From the NCBI GenBank assembly GCA_022818135.1, contig JAFMSR010000018.1, positions 23,665,498 to 23,729,497 of the forward strand: a DNA stretch of 64,000 nt. The letters run 5' to 3'. This document shows, piece by piece, positions 58,301-63,915 of this stretch (position 1 is the first letter of the stretch; each line of letters starts with the position of its first letter). A model generated the notes under the pieces. That model saw only the letters and a program-made list of their open reading frames with translations. It ran no database searches and had not been told where the DNA came from. Source of the stretch: Saxidomus purpurata. Lineage: Eukaryota; Mollusca; Bivalvia; Venerida; Veneridae. Position numbers and translations under genes: made by a program.

Positions 58301-58412
58301 TTATGTCATTTTCCGACGTGTAGCTGTAGTACCATGGTTCTTCAGCCATCTTGACAGAAACTAGGTCACGGAATGTTTCTACTTCTGGTCCCGCCATTTC
58401 TGCTACACTTAT
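25273..58412 (-). CDS. Natriuretic-peptide-receptor-like membrane guanylate cyclase, 3' 18 exons (partial)
   Basis: The 18 exons join in consistent phase into 769 codons (numbered from the first visible residue), ending at TGA 25273-25275. The enzyme makes cGMP from GTP at the plasma membrane in response to an extracellular ligand. Domain order: end of the ANF-receptor ligand domain (1-145), juxtamembrane Cys pair CGFFNENC, transmembrane helix (about 163-187), and pseudokinase domain (about 222-500). The pseudokinase keeps Lys261 in VAIKK but has HGN (352-354) for HRD and DYG for DFG. A dimerisation coil (about 517-560) and the cyclase domain (564-769) follow. Catalytic residues are intact: metal-binding Asp589 (FSDIVGFT) and Asp633 (ETIGDAY), guanine-selecting Glu629 and Cys701 (MPRYCLFGD), and transition-state Asn708 and Arg712. 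It resembles human NPR1 throughout. The N-terminal exons are absent or beyond 64000. Confidence 0.93.
25478..25499. other. Perfect GC-rich hairpin
   Basis: GCGGGCCGC-AGCA-GCGGCCCGC is a 9 bp perfect stem with a 4 nt loop inside an AT-rich intron of the cyclase gene. Function unknown. Confidence 0.8.
25884..25975 (+). pseudogene. tRNA-like sequence (degenerate)
   Basis: Has an A-box-like GTGGTGTAATGGATAA and a good B box GAGTTCGAATCCC. The acceptor ends do not pair and the anticodon arm is expanded, so this is a tRNA-derived pseudogene or SINE head rather than a working tRNA. It lies in the last cyclase intron, antisense to the gene. Confidence 0.55.
26733..26824 (-). CDS. Guanylate cyclase exon q
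   Basis: Encodes [15 protein letters not shown] and [15 protein letters not shown] across the junction, matching 'A.KIHLS......L.....F....RG.VE.KGKG'. Acceptor TACATTGCAG, donor AAAG/GTAAGT. Confidence 0.94.
26981..27064 (-). CDS. Guanylate cyclase exon p (catalytic core)
   Basis: Encodes [20 protein letters not shown] and RMESNGE. Contains guanine-contact Cys701 and transition-state Asn708/Arg712, so the cyclase should be active. Acceptor ATCTTAAG, donor GAAG/GTACAT. Confidence 0.95.
27065..29046. other. Cyclase intron with dispersed repeats
   Basis: At 27180-27850 decayed repeat resembling 19830-20460; at 28050-28540 two consecutive segments of the 'ctacatgccaaatatctaag' family ending in GACGGACGCCGGACGGACG. 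No exon seen. Confidence 0.5.
29047..29236 (-). CDS. Guanylate cyclase exon o (catalytic core)
   Basis: Encodes [20 protein letters not shown] and [13 protein letters not shown]. Contains guanine-selecting Glu629 and the second metal ligand Asp633. Acceptor TTAATTAG, donor GCAG/GTAGAT. GPCAAGVVG differs slightly from the usual GPVCAGVVG. Confidence 0.94.
29237..30226. repeat. Cyclase intron with dispersed repeat
   Basis: Contains a repeated pattern at about 29440-29530, 29600-29700 and 29740-29830 (phrases 'ggggcctcat.tct', 'cagtgatacagaactcagttgtt'). It ends in GACCGACGGACGGACAG and 'tccctccgcctttggcggggga' near 30000-30050. No coding potential. Confidence 0.5.
30227..30419 (-). CDS. Guanylate cyclase exon n = exon 14 (catalytic, first metal Asp)
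   Basis: Encodes [30 protein letters not shown] and [12 protein letters not shown]. Asp589 in FSDIVGFT is the first metal ligand. Donor AAG/GTAAGT. Only the last 14 nt of the upstream intron (ACTGTCTTCTTCAG) are original sequence; beyond them lies a 452 bp transposon. Confidence 0.94.
30434..30885. mobile_element. 452 bp inverted-repeat transposon abutting exon 14 acceptor
   Basis: Ends TATGGCAAGCGAAATGCACA, inverted at 30865-30885, and is flanked by the direct repeat GACAGT (30428-30433 and 30886-30891). Subterminal sequence is rich in 'aaacyatagkttaa' palindromes. A tRNA-derived SINE is nested inside it (30677-30832). No transposase; the 6 bp duplication does not decide the superfamily. 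Confidence 0.82.
30677..30832 (+). mobile_element. tRNA-derived SINE
   Basis: The head is tRNA-like, with an A box in GGTGGTGTAGAGGTTTAAG and a B box at GGTTAGAGCCCC. The body runs CACGACAGTACCTCCTCATA ... CCAGGAAGCGGA. The same body recurs at 53796-53900 (GGTCACGACCGTACTTCCTC). Inserted within the 452 bp transposon. Confidence 0.75.
31117..31257 (-). CDS. Guanylate cyclase exon m (dimerisation coil)
   Basis: Encodes [20 protein letters not shown] and [20 protein letters not shown] then MLPP. This is the conserved helical linker 'NI.DN...ME.YA.NLE..V..RT..L..EK.K...LL..MLP'. Acceptor TTTTTCTAG, donor CTCC/GTAAGT. Confidence 0.93.
31687..31900 (-). CDS. Guanylate cyclase exon l (end of pseudokinase)
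   Basis: Encodes [17 protein letters not shown] and [20 protein letters not shown], the 'PPFRP' and 'CW.E.P..RP.F..I' marks. Relative to NPR1 it has a short insertion ([13 protein letters not shown]). Acceptor TTATTAG, donor GAAG/GTTGAT. Confidence 0.92.
32311..32460 (-). CDS. Guanylate cyclase exon k (pseudokinase C-lobe)
   Basis: Encodes [27 protein letters not shown] and RRSPYD, matching 'LWTAPELL' and 'GD.YSFGIILQE...R..P'. Acceptor TTTGTACACAG, donor GCAG/GTAGTG. Confidence 0.93.
33001..33305. repeat. Diverged ~155 bp tandem duplication in cyclase intron
   Basis: Phrases 'acaccacaaaatatctaaaaatctatgacaaaaa' (about 33088) and 'ctcatcacaaaacatctaaaagtctgtgacaaaaa' (about 33245) mark two diverged copies. 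The 107-codon minus-strand frame over them is low-complexity and not called as a gene. The rest of 32461-33414 shows nothing. Confidence 0.5.
33415..36478 (-). repeat. 40 bp minisatellite (~73 units) carrying repeated 5' splice donors
   Basis: Unit on the plus strand: TACTTGTACAAGTATTATAA followed by CGACACACTCACCCATGTGR. Most units are over 90 percent identical. The unit begins with a perfect 14 bp palindrome, TACTTGTACAAGTA. On the minus (gene-sense) strand each unit reads CACATGG/GTGAGTGTGTCG, a consensus 5' splice site. The units next to exon 10 grade into the exon 10/intron junction itself: CGACACACTCACCAGTATGA (36394) against CGACAAACTTACCTGTATGA (36468), both continuing TAC. A higher-order variant containing CATTTTGGTACGTGTACAAA recurs near 34531, 35461 and 35831. 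Period 40 is not a multiple of three, so the long frames across it are by-products. Confidence 0.95.
36479..36644 (-). CDS. Guanylate cyclase exon j = exon 10 (pseudokinase, HGN and DYG)
   Basis: Encodes [23 protein letters not shown] and [13 protein letters not shown] replaces the catalytic HRD and DYG the DFG, as in all receptor cyclases, so this domain binds ATP but does not phosphorylate. Acceptor AATAAAG (weak), donor ACAG/GTAAGT. The donor region is the apparent parent of the 40 bp tandem array that begins immediately downstream. Reading past the donor gives a stop after 14 codons. Confidence 0.92.
36645..37895. other. Cyclase intron, no feature recognised
   Basis: AT-rich sequence between exons i and j. 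The 73-codon frame at 37505-37726 has no recognisable domain and is not called. Confidence 0.4.
37896..37967 (-). CDS. Guanylate cyclase exon i (pseudokinase)
   Basis: A 24-codon exon in phase 0 on both sides encoding [20 protein letters not shown], matching 'DILEN..I.LDWMF..SL..DI'. Acceptor TTCTTTCAG, donor AAT/GTAAGA. Confidence 0.92.
38324..38428 (-). CDS. Guanylate cyclase exon h (pseudokinase)
   Basis: Encodes [20 protein letters not shown] followed by [12 protein letters not shown], matching 'MRDVQ.ENL.RF.GAC' and 'EYC.RGSL.'. Acceptor CAATTTTAG, donor GAG/GTAATT. The 4.5 kb upstream intron contains an antisense LINE. Confidence 0.92.
38922..42006 (+). mobile_element. 5'-truncated LINE, antisense in a cyclase intron
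   Basis: Non-LTR retrotransposon with decayed coding sequence. The apurinic-type endonuclease region (about 38970-39560) shows [35 protein letters not shown] and ASDHYPV. A linker and the reverse transcriptase (about 40300-41270) show [19 protein letters not shown], a broken 'QSGFR', KAFDLVDHT, 'GVPQGS' and FADDS-like boxes in different frames, then [13 protein letters not shown] and [13 protein letters not shown]. The C-terminal part runs to 41717. The 3' end is AATAAAGATATTATTATTATT, a short-repeat tail typical of LINEs. The 5' end is truncated around a small duplication ('cttaatgaaaatatagaga' twice, 38932-38972). Several frameshifts and stops show it is inactive. Clade (CR1/jockey-like) is by eye. 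Confidence 0.88.
42007..42887. other. Rest of cyclase intron, no feature
   Basis: AT-rich, with only short open frames and no exon-like conservation. Confidence 0.4.
42888..43064 (-). CDS. Guanylate cyclase exon g (pseudokinase N-lobe)
   Basis: Starts with a Ser/Gly-rich stretch ([16 protein letters not shown]), the region phosphorylated in vertebrate natriuretic receptors. It continues with [17 protein letters not shown], containing the retained ATP-contact Lys261, and ISLTRSDML. Acceptor CAACTTTTCAG, donor GCG/GTAATT. Confidence 0.92.
43065..44790. other. Cyclase intron, no feature recognised
   Basis: AT-rich. A short hairpin TTCCTTCCTTGGAAGGAA lies near 44273. The 62-codon frame at 44219-44407 is not supported by any domain. 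Confidence 0.4.
44791..44890 (-). CDS. Guanylate cyclase exon f (cytoplasmic juxtamembrane)
   Basis: Encodes [20 protein letters not shown], matching 'K..LE.EL...LWRV.W.D' of natriuretic receptors directly after the membrane. Acceptor TTGTGACAG, donor CAG/GTATTT. Confidence 0.9.
45208..45292 (-). CDS. Guanylate cyclase exon e (transmembrane helix)
   Basis: Encodes [20 protein letters not shown] then YLFYR: a single hydrophobic helix of about 24 residues followed by a basic stop-transfer Arg/Lys at the next exon. Acceptor TTCTCCAG, donor CTACAG/GTATAT. Confidence 0.9.
45293..46187. other. Cyclase intron, no feature recognised
   Basis: AT-rich sequence between exons d and e without recognisable repeats or exons. 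Confidence 0.4.
46188..46284 (-). CDS. Guanylate cyclase exon d (juxtamembrane, extracellular)
   Basis: Encodes [20 protein letters not shown] then NENCPP, matching 'W..G.PP.D.P.CGF.NE.C' of natriuretic peptide receptors; the Cys pair controls activation in the family. Acceptor ATCAAACAG, donor TCAA/GTAAGA. The 8.2 kb intron upstream (46285-54499) carries many repeats. Confidence 0.9.
46495..47335 (+). repeat. Dispersed repeat cluster with 'tccgtccg' tract and AAGGTCAAGGTCA motifs
   Basis: Begins with a TCCGTCCG tract (46505-46530), then 'tatgcccccgcagggtggcatattaaaatcgc', a second TCCGTCC tract (46709-46745), and two tandem ~190 bp modules. The modules contain CCTACCTCAAAGGTCAAGGT and AACTTGGCACAAATG. 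Inverted relatives lie at 55895-56405 and 61870-62345. The end (47130-47330) is an inverted member of the 'atctaagctct' family. Lies in the cyclase intron between exons c and d. Confidence 0.75.
47758..47930. mobile_element. Fold-back MITE (~173 bp)
   Basis: Arms of about 75 bp: left ATTTTATCGTTGAATAAAAT ... CATTTGGATGCG, inverted in the right arm (CGCATCCAAATTCCTGACTA ... ATTTTATTCAACGATAAAAT). The centre contains CACTCGTGCTACGCACTCGTG. A half-site of the same type (TATTTTATTAAACGATAAAA) lies at about 47574. It sits in a cyclase intron, so the RNA could fold into a long hairpin. Confidence 0.85.
47931..50222. other. Cyclase intron, no gene
   Basis: AT-rich. Contains the palindrome GGATCGATTGG...CAATCGTATCC (about 48621-48652) and an ATC/ATA microsatellite at about 49750-49790. 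No exon recognised. Confidence 0.4.
50223..50480 (+). mobile_element. tRNA-derived SINE with conserved bivalve-type tail
   Basis: The head carries an A box (GCCGAGTGGTTGAGG) and B box (GGTTCGTGCCC) of a tRNA-Leu/Ser-like promoter. The body ends in CAGGGTCTTCCTCCTCCATG, 'aaagctgga..ttgc.atatgacc' and GTGCGACGTTAAATCC, a tail I recognise as widespread in bivalve SINEs (RUDI/BivaD-like; the family name is from memory). Contains a small duplication of ATAATGCCAGAA. Confidence 0.82.
50547..51568. mobile_element. ~1.02 kb element with ~380 bp inverted repeats
   Basis: Left arm about 50547-50944, right arm about 51199-51568, in inverted orientation at roughly 85-90 percent identity by eye. Matching pairs include CACTGGCACCAGAGTACT, AACGTTTTCGACA.GGGGTCC, AGATAAATATATT and CTGTCACTGC. 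The ~250 bp centre is non-coding and includes GGCCGCTCACAGCGGC. No target duplication found. It lies in a cyclase intron. Confidence 0.88.
51569..53775. other. Cyclase intron, no gene
   Basis: Contains a perfect hairpin CGACGCCGCC-AATA-GGCGGCGTCG (52209-52232) and a degenerate tandem pattern at about 52970-53160 ('gactggcttttttctgtgccatagcaaaac'). No exon seen. Confidence 0.4.
53776..53956 (+). mobile_element. 5'-truncated SINE with ~20 bp target duplication
   Basis: The body (about 53796-53900: GGAGGTTGTGACTTCGAGCC, GGTCACGACCGTACTTCCTC, CCAGGAAGTGGA) matches the SINE at 30677-30832. It is flanked by direct repeats AGCACACAACGACCACATAA (53776-53795) and AGCACACAATGACCACATTA (53937-53956), two mismatches. 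Such target duplications are expected from LINE-driven insertion. Confidence 0.8.
54500..54630 (-). CDS. Guanylate cyclase exon c (ligand domain)
   Basis: Encodes [20 protein letters not shown], the hallmark 'G.TG.V..D.NGDR..D(Y/F)..WD' of receptor cyclase ligand domains. Acceptor TTGTTGTAG; donor GAG/GTAAGT. Confidence 0.92.
54859..54932 (+). pseudogene. tRNA-like sequence (degenerate)
   Basis: A box GGTTAGCTCAGTCGG and B box GGTTCGCATTCC are present, and anticodon-arm stems TTCGT/GCGAA and T-arm CTGGG/TCCGG pair. The acceptor ends do not pair, so it is probably a tRNA-derived pseudogene or SINE head. Followed by T-rich sequence. Confidence 0.6.
55080..55270. repeat. TAACTAGTTA-rich repeat
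   Basis: Contains several TAACTAGTTAA and GGTTAACCGTTAAC palindromes, resembling the 46 bp array unit at 63201-63656 and the block at 21850-22060. Confidence 0.5.
55564..55699 (-). CDS. Guanylate cyclase exon b (ligand domain)
   Basis: Encodes [20 protein letters not shown], the conserved 'FLHDAV.LYA.ALNET' helix of ANF-receptor domains, then a Gly/Asn loop and 'KTFRG'. Acceptor TTTGTCTAG; donor AGGG/GTAAGC. A 77-codon plus-strand frame over this exon is a by-product. Confidence 0.88.
55895..56405 (-). repeat. Dispersed repeat, inverted relative of 46675-47130
   Basis: Contains TGACCTTGACCTTTGAGGTA, 'tgctgagcatttgtgccaagttatt', a GACGGACGGACGGACAGGCG tract and ATGCGATTTTAACATGCTAC ending in TTCGGGGGCG. 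The same modules occur in reverse order at 46675-47130. Followed to about 56940 by further decayed 'agttacgctttgc...' repeats. Confidence 0.72.
57093..58118 (+). mobile_element. ~1.03 kb dispersed element, copy B
   Basis: Near-identical partner of 20812-21849 in the same orientation, with shared ends TTTTTGGCCTGGGGACTG and GCGCTTTGATTA. It carries an uninterrupted 64-codon plus-strand frame (57645-57839) beginning [13 protein letters not shown] and ending [12 protein letters not shown]. The alternative, removing a possible intron with GTAACC donor and TTTCAAG acceptor, also stays in frame. No recognised domain. Lies in the intron upstream of exon b. Confidence 0.75.
58299..58412 (-). CDS. Guanylate cyclase exon a (first visible; ligand domain)
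   Basis: Encodes residues 1-38, including [10 protein letters not shown] and EEPWYY, matching the ANF-receptor family region just before 'Y..FLHDAV.LY'. The acceptor is probably GTGTAAG/ATAAGT. Phase requires the donor AAGG/GTCGGT; the stronger-looking GTCG/GTATGC four bases later would break the frame with the next exon, so this boundary is uncertain. Confidence 0.75.
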
Positions 58413-61400
58413 CTTACACAGAAAAAAATATTTATCTCTGTTACAGATATTGAGGTTGAAACTTGAACATTTCTATTGTTGTCTATCTTTAAATATCAGC
58501 GAAATCTTATAAAGTGCTATATATGTGTAAAATGCATTTACTATTTAATCGCATTTCCTTGCAGATCACCCTGTTTTCTCGGGAAAAAGAGGGTACGGAA
58601 AATTTCAGTGGTCATAATTGTCGATGTGTCATGGTCGTCTACGTAAGTTTTAAAAAAGTTAAGGTGTCATACACTTAAAATAATAGAACATTTGTAAGAT
58701 CGAGGAATGAGGTTCCATGTAGTGACGGTAGTGCTAGTCTGGTAACTTTGAATTATTTCAGGAATAAACATTCAAATAAAAGCATCGTATCTTGTTGCTG
58801 CTTTTGTACGGTCTTTTCTTTTGAATCGGTTTCCTCTCAATTCGGAACAGAAACGGAATATCTATGGCAAACACATGTAGAGGAAAAGCAGAACGATTTG
58901 AAATACGACACTATATACCATAAAGAACAAGTTTGCTAAAATAGTTGATGCACTTAAATTCGCAGTGTATCGCAACAAATCCATATACCCAGTAGGTTAT
59001 TATAAGTAATAGCACAATGGAGTCCGTTCTTCAACTGTATATCCACATCTTACCGTCTAAAATATACATCATCATTAAGCATGCATGTGACATTGTATTT
59101 AAATGAAGTCCTTAATTAACACAGATACAAACTGACTGTTCTAAAATCATTTTATACATTTGTCCGTACGTCCGTCAACATTTTACTTCTCCTAAACCAC
59201 TCAGCCAATTTTGGTAAAACTTCGAACCAACTTCGTTTGAATGGTCCTTTGACAGTCCTCTATCAAATTGTTCAAACAAAACGAAACGCCATGTCATAAA
59301 GATTTATATAGAAAACTTTAGATATCTTCTTCTTCAATACCACAAAGCCTAGAGCTTAGCTATTTTGTATGTAACAATGTCTACCAAGTTTGTTCAAATC
59401 ATATCCCTGGGATCAAAATTGACCACACTCTCAAGTCACTAGTTTTCATGTGACACGTTATTTCAAAATATAATTACTTGTATAATCTAAAGGTTAGAAT
59501 TGTTTTTATTATTTTGTAATGTGTATTTTGACCTATCCTTAATTTTGTCACACATTCTGCTGTAACGTAGAGATATCACTCTTTACAGCGTTTTGTCCTG
59601 GCTAAAGGAAGCAGTGGAAGTCAGTATGGAGTATTTAACATTATTCAGACAAAAACTGTTAAGTTTCTATATAGGAATTACTTAAAGACATATCCTGGAG
59701 TTATATGTAGCGAGGATAATTTCTTCTTTTTTTTTTTACATAATTACAGTGCCACACTATGGACACATTCATCAAGCATAAAACATTGGTCACCATGCTC
59801 GTTTTTTGAGATACCAGCTGCTGAAAGTGACCATTATCTTGAATAAAATACAGAAAAGAGCAGAACCAACGACAAATCAAAATTTATAAATAGTAAAATG
59901 AATACATAATGTATATTTTTATAAGTTTGTGTCGTTGTATAGAAATGCAACAGACGATCTAAACAAATGTATTAAGGTAACTTGTCCCAAACAAAATGGA
60001 CACCAGTGAAAAATGATGCTATTACTAAAATGTAGTATGGTGGTCTTTTGGCATAATTCACATTCAAAATACTGTTATATAAGCTTTAAGAACCTGTATT
60101 AGTGTGTTTTGTTGCAGATATTGTTAAAACATGTCATTTCAGTTCTTGTGTTACTTACATGAAAATTATCCAACAAAGCCAAATCTAATACATCAACAGT
60201 TTATAACACATCAATAAATTGTGAAGTCCACATGCTTGAGTATGGTTTAAGGTAAAGCACTATTGTCGTTAGTGGGTCTGGTGCATGTGTTTTTGAATTT
60301 TTATTTTTTCCTTTAATATAAACTGTTTCTTTTGGTCGTGATGTCATAATATTGTAGTATACTGACACTAATAATTTATGTAAAGAGAACTATAAATTAG
60401 TGAATTATTATGAAAAACGGATACATTTTGAAATATATTCTTGCAAGTTGACGAACAAAGACTCTGTGACAGATTCAGTAGAAATAAAGAAACTAAAACA
60501 AAGTTAACACCATTACCAACATAATTTTGTTGATATTTTGTATGTAACACCGACTGGTATAGCTTTACTAAAATAATTTCGCTCTTAAGGGTCATTTGTC
60601 TGTACTTAAAAATTCTTTTTAAAAATCTTAATGTTGTGACCTTGGCACGGAGATATAAATCCATCATGACATCTTGTTTTATAAATCGTTGCCAACGACT
60701 AGACTTTCAGGTTATACGGAAAGCAATTTCAATTGCTATTTAAATACGAAATGATCAAAGGGCTTTGACTGCTTAGGAAATTGCAGATGACAGTTTGTCC
60801 TCTTGTTGGTCATTTTTACCTCTACCATACCACCTATAAGCCCTAAACAACCAATGACATCATGTTGAAAACTCTAAATCAATTAGTTAAGTTCAGCAAA
60901 ATTCCCCTGACAGGAATAGTTACAGGGTAAATTACCATGATTGGAAAATATATCAAAAGTTGCATACGTGCTTCAAATAATCAAATGTACTTTATCGTAC
61001 TTTGACTTTGACATCATAGATGTTAGTGTTCTATTATCGAAGTAAAAAGCAAACTAGCACGTTACGGCATAAATACAACTACCACTTACTAAATACAACA
61101 GCACCCCCCGTTACGGCATAACTAGCATTACGGCATACAACTAGCACGTTACGGCATAAATACAACTTAGTTCTAAACAAGAAGTTTCGTTCAAACTGGC
61201 CCGAGACGTTAATCACCTATTTTCACTATTGCCATAGTTACAACCAATATATATGACTCTGCAAAATAGTTCTATTCCCTTTGAATATAGTGAAAATATT
61301 TGTTATTCCCAGTCGAATGATTTGATAGGTAATATAAGTAAGTTCTAAATTAGTACTTTAAAGTACCAGGATCACAATAATAAATTGCTCTTGATCTCTT

Positions 61401-61869
61401 ACCAGCAGAAATGAACTTTATTTGTACCAAATACATACTTACTTTCGTTTTAAATCGATGTACATGTAAGAAATATATAGCAGTATTTTGTTTAATGATA
61501 TTGCAAAAAGTAAGAAAGACTTTCTCGCAACTTTTTTCATTAAAAACGACTTGAATACGTATAAAATGAGTATGTCAGCAATGTTTGAGAGCAAATGGAA
61601 AATGGTTATTTCATTATCCTATTAGTAAATTTATTTTACTATATAAGTTATTTATTAAAGGTGATCCTGGTACTTCAAATTTGAGCTCACTTGATATATC
61701 ATATAAAACATTAAATAATAAATCCATCGGGATTTTTTTTTGCCGTAACTAACGTTTACCTCAAGTAAATACCGCATATAAAATACAATGAGGATTGCAA
61801 CTAACTACACGAGAACTAGCAACCTGACTTACAAAGCAACTGTTATAATATAACGACCAAATGCAGTCA
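58413..61869. other. Upstream of the first visible cyclase exon; no exon recognised
   Basis: Probably intron. Holds dispersed repeat at about 59160-59440 (TGTCCGTACGTCCGTCAACA, 'gagcttagctattttgtatgtaacaatgtctaccaagtttgttcaaatca') and direct repeats at 61059-61160. The 99-codon minus-strand frame at 60368-60667 has no cyclase-receptor similarity. Confidence 0.4.
61059..61160. repeat. Short direct repeats, GTTACGGCATAAATACAACT
   Basis: CACGTTACGGCATAAATACA occurs at both ends of the stretch, and 'ttacggcata' two more times between. Probably local slippage. Confidence 0.7.
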
Positions 61870-62345
61870 GGTCATATGGAGTTTTCTCACAGTCTTTGTC
61901 CTCTCCATGTACTCAACAATTGTGCCATGTAATTCTAAAATCCTTCGATGAATGACAGAGTTACCATGCATACAGTATTTCATTACTTTTAAACTTTAAG
62001 TGTGACCTAACCTTTGATGTAGGGGCGTGGTTCTTGCATGCGACACATCGTCTTGATGTGCTGAACATTTGTGCCAAGTTATTTTAAAATCCTTCAATGC
62101 ATGACTAGGTTACAGTCCGGACACAAATGTATGCATATATACAGGATTCCATTACCTATAAACTCAAAATGTGACCTCGACCTTTGATGTAGGGATGTGG
62201 GTCTTGCATGCGACACGTTGGCTTGATGTGCTTAACTTTTGTGCCAAGTAATTTTAAAATCAATAAACGCATGACAAAGTTATAGTCCGGACACAAATGT
62301 ATATATAGAGTATTCTATTACCTTCAAACTCTAAGTATCTGTTAG
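61870..62345 (-). repeat. Dispersed repeat, inverted relative of 46675-47130
   Basis: Three tandem modules with 'gtgaccta.cctttgatgtagg', 'cttgatgtgctgaacatttgtgccaagttatttta' and 'agtccggacacaaatgtat'. Same family as 55895-56405, here without the GACGGACGG tract. Confidence 0.7.
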
Positions 62346-62425
62346 TGCCCAAAACTGCAACTTCTTACCCAGTGAAGGTAGTGTATTAACTGGTATTAAT
62401 ATCAATAACTACTTATCTATATATA

Positions 62426-62485
62426 CAGTGGGACCTGACTATTTCGAACCTGTTCGGACCAGAGGAAATGTTCGAATTACAAAGG
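62426..62485. mobile_element. Possible pogo/Tigger-like transposon end
   Basis: After a TA, the sequence CAGTGGGACCTGACTATTTC followed by GAACCTGTTCGGACC and a TTCGAATTA motif resembles pogo/Tigger terminal repeats (from memory). The matching opposite end was not found in the window. Confidence 0.4.
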
Positions 62486-63200
62486 TGTTCAGATCAGAAA
62501 GGTTTACTACCATGGCGATCTAAGTTGTTTTTTCAAATTACCTTAAGTGTTGGTTTGGGTGTAATTTGAGAATCATTTATCAACTTGATTTCGTCTTCAA
62601 GGGTTAGCTCGAATCTACGACATTTAGAATGTGGCTGAGACGTGATTTTGCTAATGATTTAAAGAAAGAGAAATCAACATTTTATACAGTTTGAAAACTA
62701 ACGAAAATAATTATCTTTCAATTTCAGAGATTCACTTTTAAACAGTTTTTATTATTAAATAAAAACCCGAAACAAATGCAACAAATATTTATATTGTTCT
62801 GTTTTACTCTCAAGACTCGTAATGTACTCTTTATTTCCACTTTAACGTAATTCTAAATAGCAGTATAACATATATACAGCTTTATACAGACATATACATG
62901 ATCAAAGACATTTAAACTTACAAAATTAACAGTAGGGTGACATATACACAAATTGATATCTGTATCTAGTAATATATACGGAATATTATAACAGTCGGTT
63001 GATCTGCGGCGTCGTATCTTTTGAGCTGGCTGTGTAGTTCCGGATCACACGGGAGGTTGAGCCTCATATGTATTGGTTGTATTCACTGTGTTATATGTTA
63101 GATGAACAAAGGCAATTTGTATTTGCCGATTACCTGAATTTAAGCTGAAACTTTTCGCAAATTGCTTTACAATGATGTAGCTTACGTTTGCGAATTGTTA

Positions 63201-63656
63201 ACTAGTTAACTACTCAACTATCTTACTAAACCAATCACAAACAGTTACTAGTTAACTACTCAACTATCTTACTAAACCAATCACAAACAGTTACTAGTTA
63301 ACTACTCAACTATCTTACTAAACCAATCACAAACAGTTACTAGTTAACTACTCAACTATCTTACTAAACCAATCACAAACAGTTACTAGTTAACTACTCA
63401 ACTATCTTACTAAACCAATCACCAGTTACTAGTTAACTACTCAACTATCTTACTAAACCAATCACAAACAGTTACTAGTTAACTACTCAACTATCTTACT
63501 AAACCAATCACAAACAGTTACTAGTTAACTACTCAACTATCTTACTAAACCAATCACAAACAGTTACTAGTTAACTACTCAACTATCTTACTAAACCAAT
63601 CACAAACAGTTACTAGTTAACTACTCAACTATCTTACTAAACCAATCACAAACAGT
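63201..63656. repeat. 46 bp minisatellite, ~10 units
   Basis: The unit is ACTAGTTAACTACTCAACTA + TCTTACTAAACCAATCACAA + ACAGTT. Units are identical apart from one that lacks six bases (near 63421). Near-perfect homogeneity implies very recent expansion. Confidence 0.95.
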
Positions 63657-63915
63657 AGATAATAAGTGGTTGACGAGTTAAAAATTAACGAATGTAAGAT
63701 AATCATCTTACTGTAAATAAAATCGCAAACAGCAACAAGATACTATATTTAACAATTTGTAAAGTTTAACTAGATAAGCAGTGGCAGTTCTGGGCACTAG
63801 CAAACAATTATTCGTGTTAAGATGTTTATCTTACTTGGAGCTTATTCGCAAACTAAGTAACTAGCTTGAATTTACCAATTTTAAGTGGGTAACCAGTTTC
63901 TTAACGCGAATGTTA
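63657..63915. repeat. Dispersed repeat related to 21850-22180
   Basis: Shares 'aactagataag.agtgg.agttctg.gcac', 'caattattcgtgttaa' and 'ttaagtgggtaaccagtt' with the earlier block. The 46 bp array abuts its left end, suggesting the array arose from this element. Nothing else is seen to 64000. Confidence 0.6.

Noticed and set aside
60368..60667. 99-codon minus-strand frame as a further cyclase exon
   Set aside because: Does not resemble any part of the ANF-receptor domain and lacks convincing splice sites.
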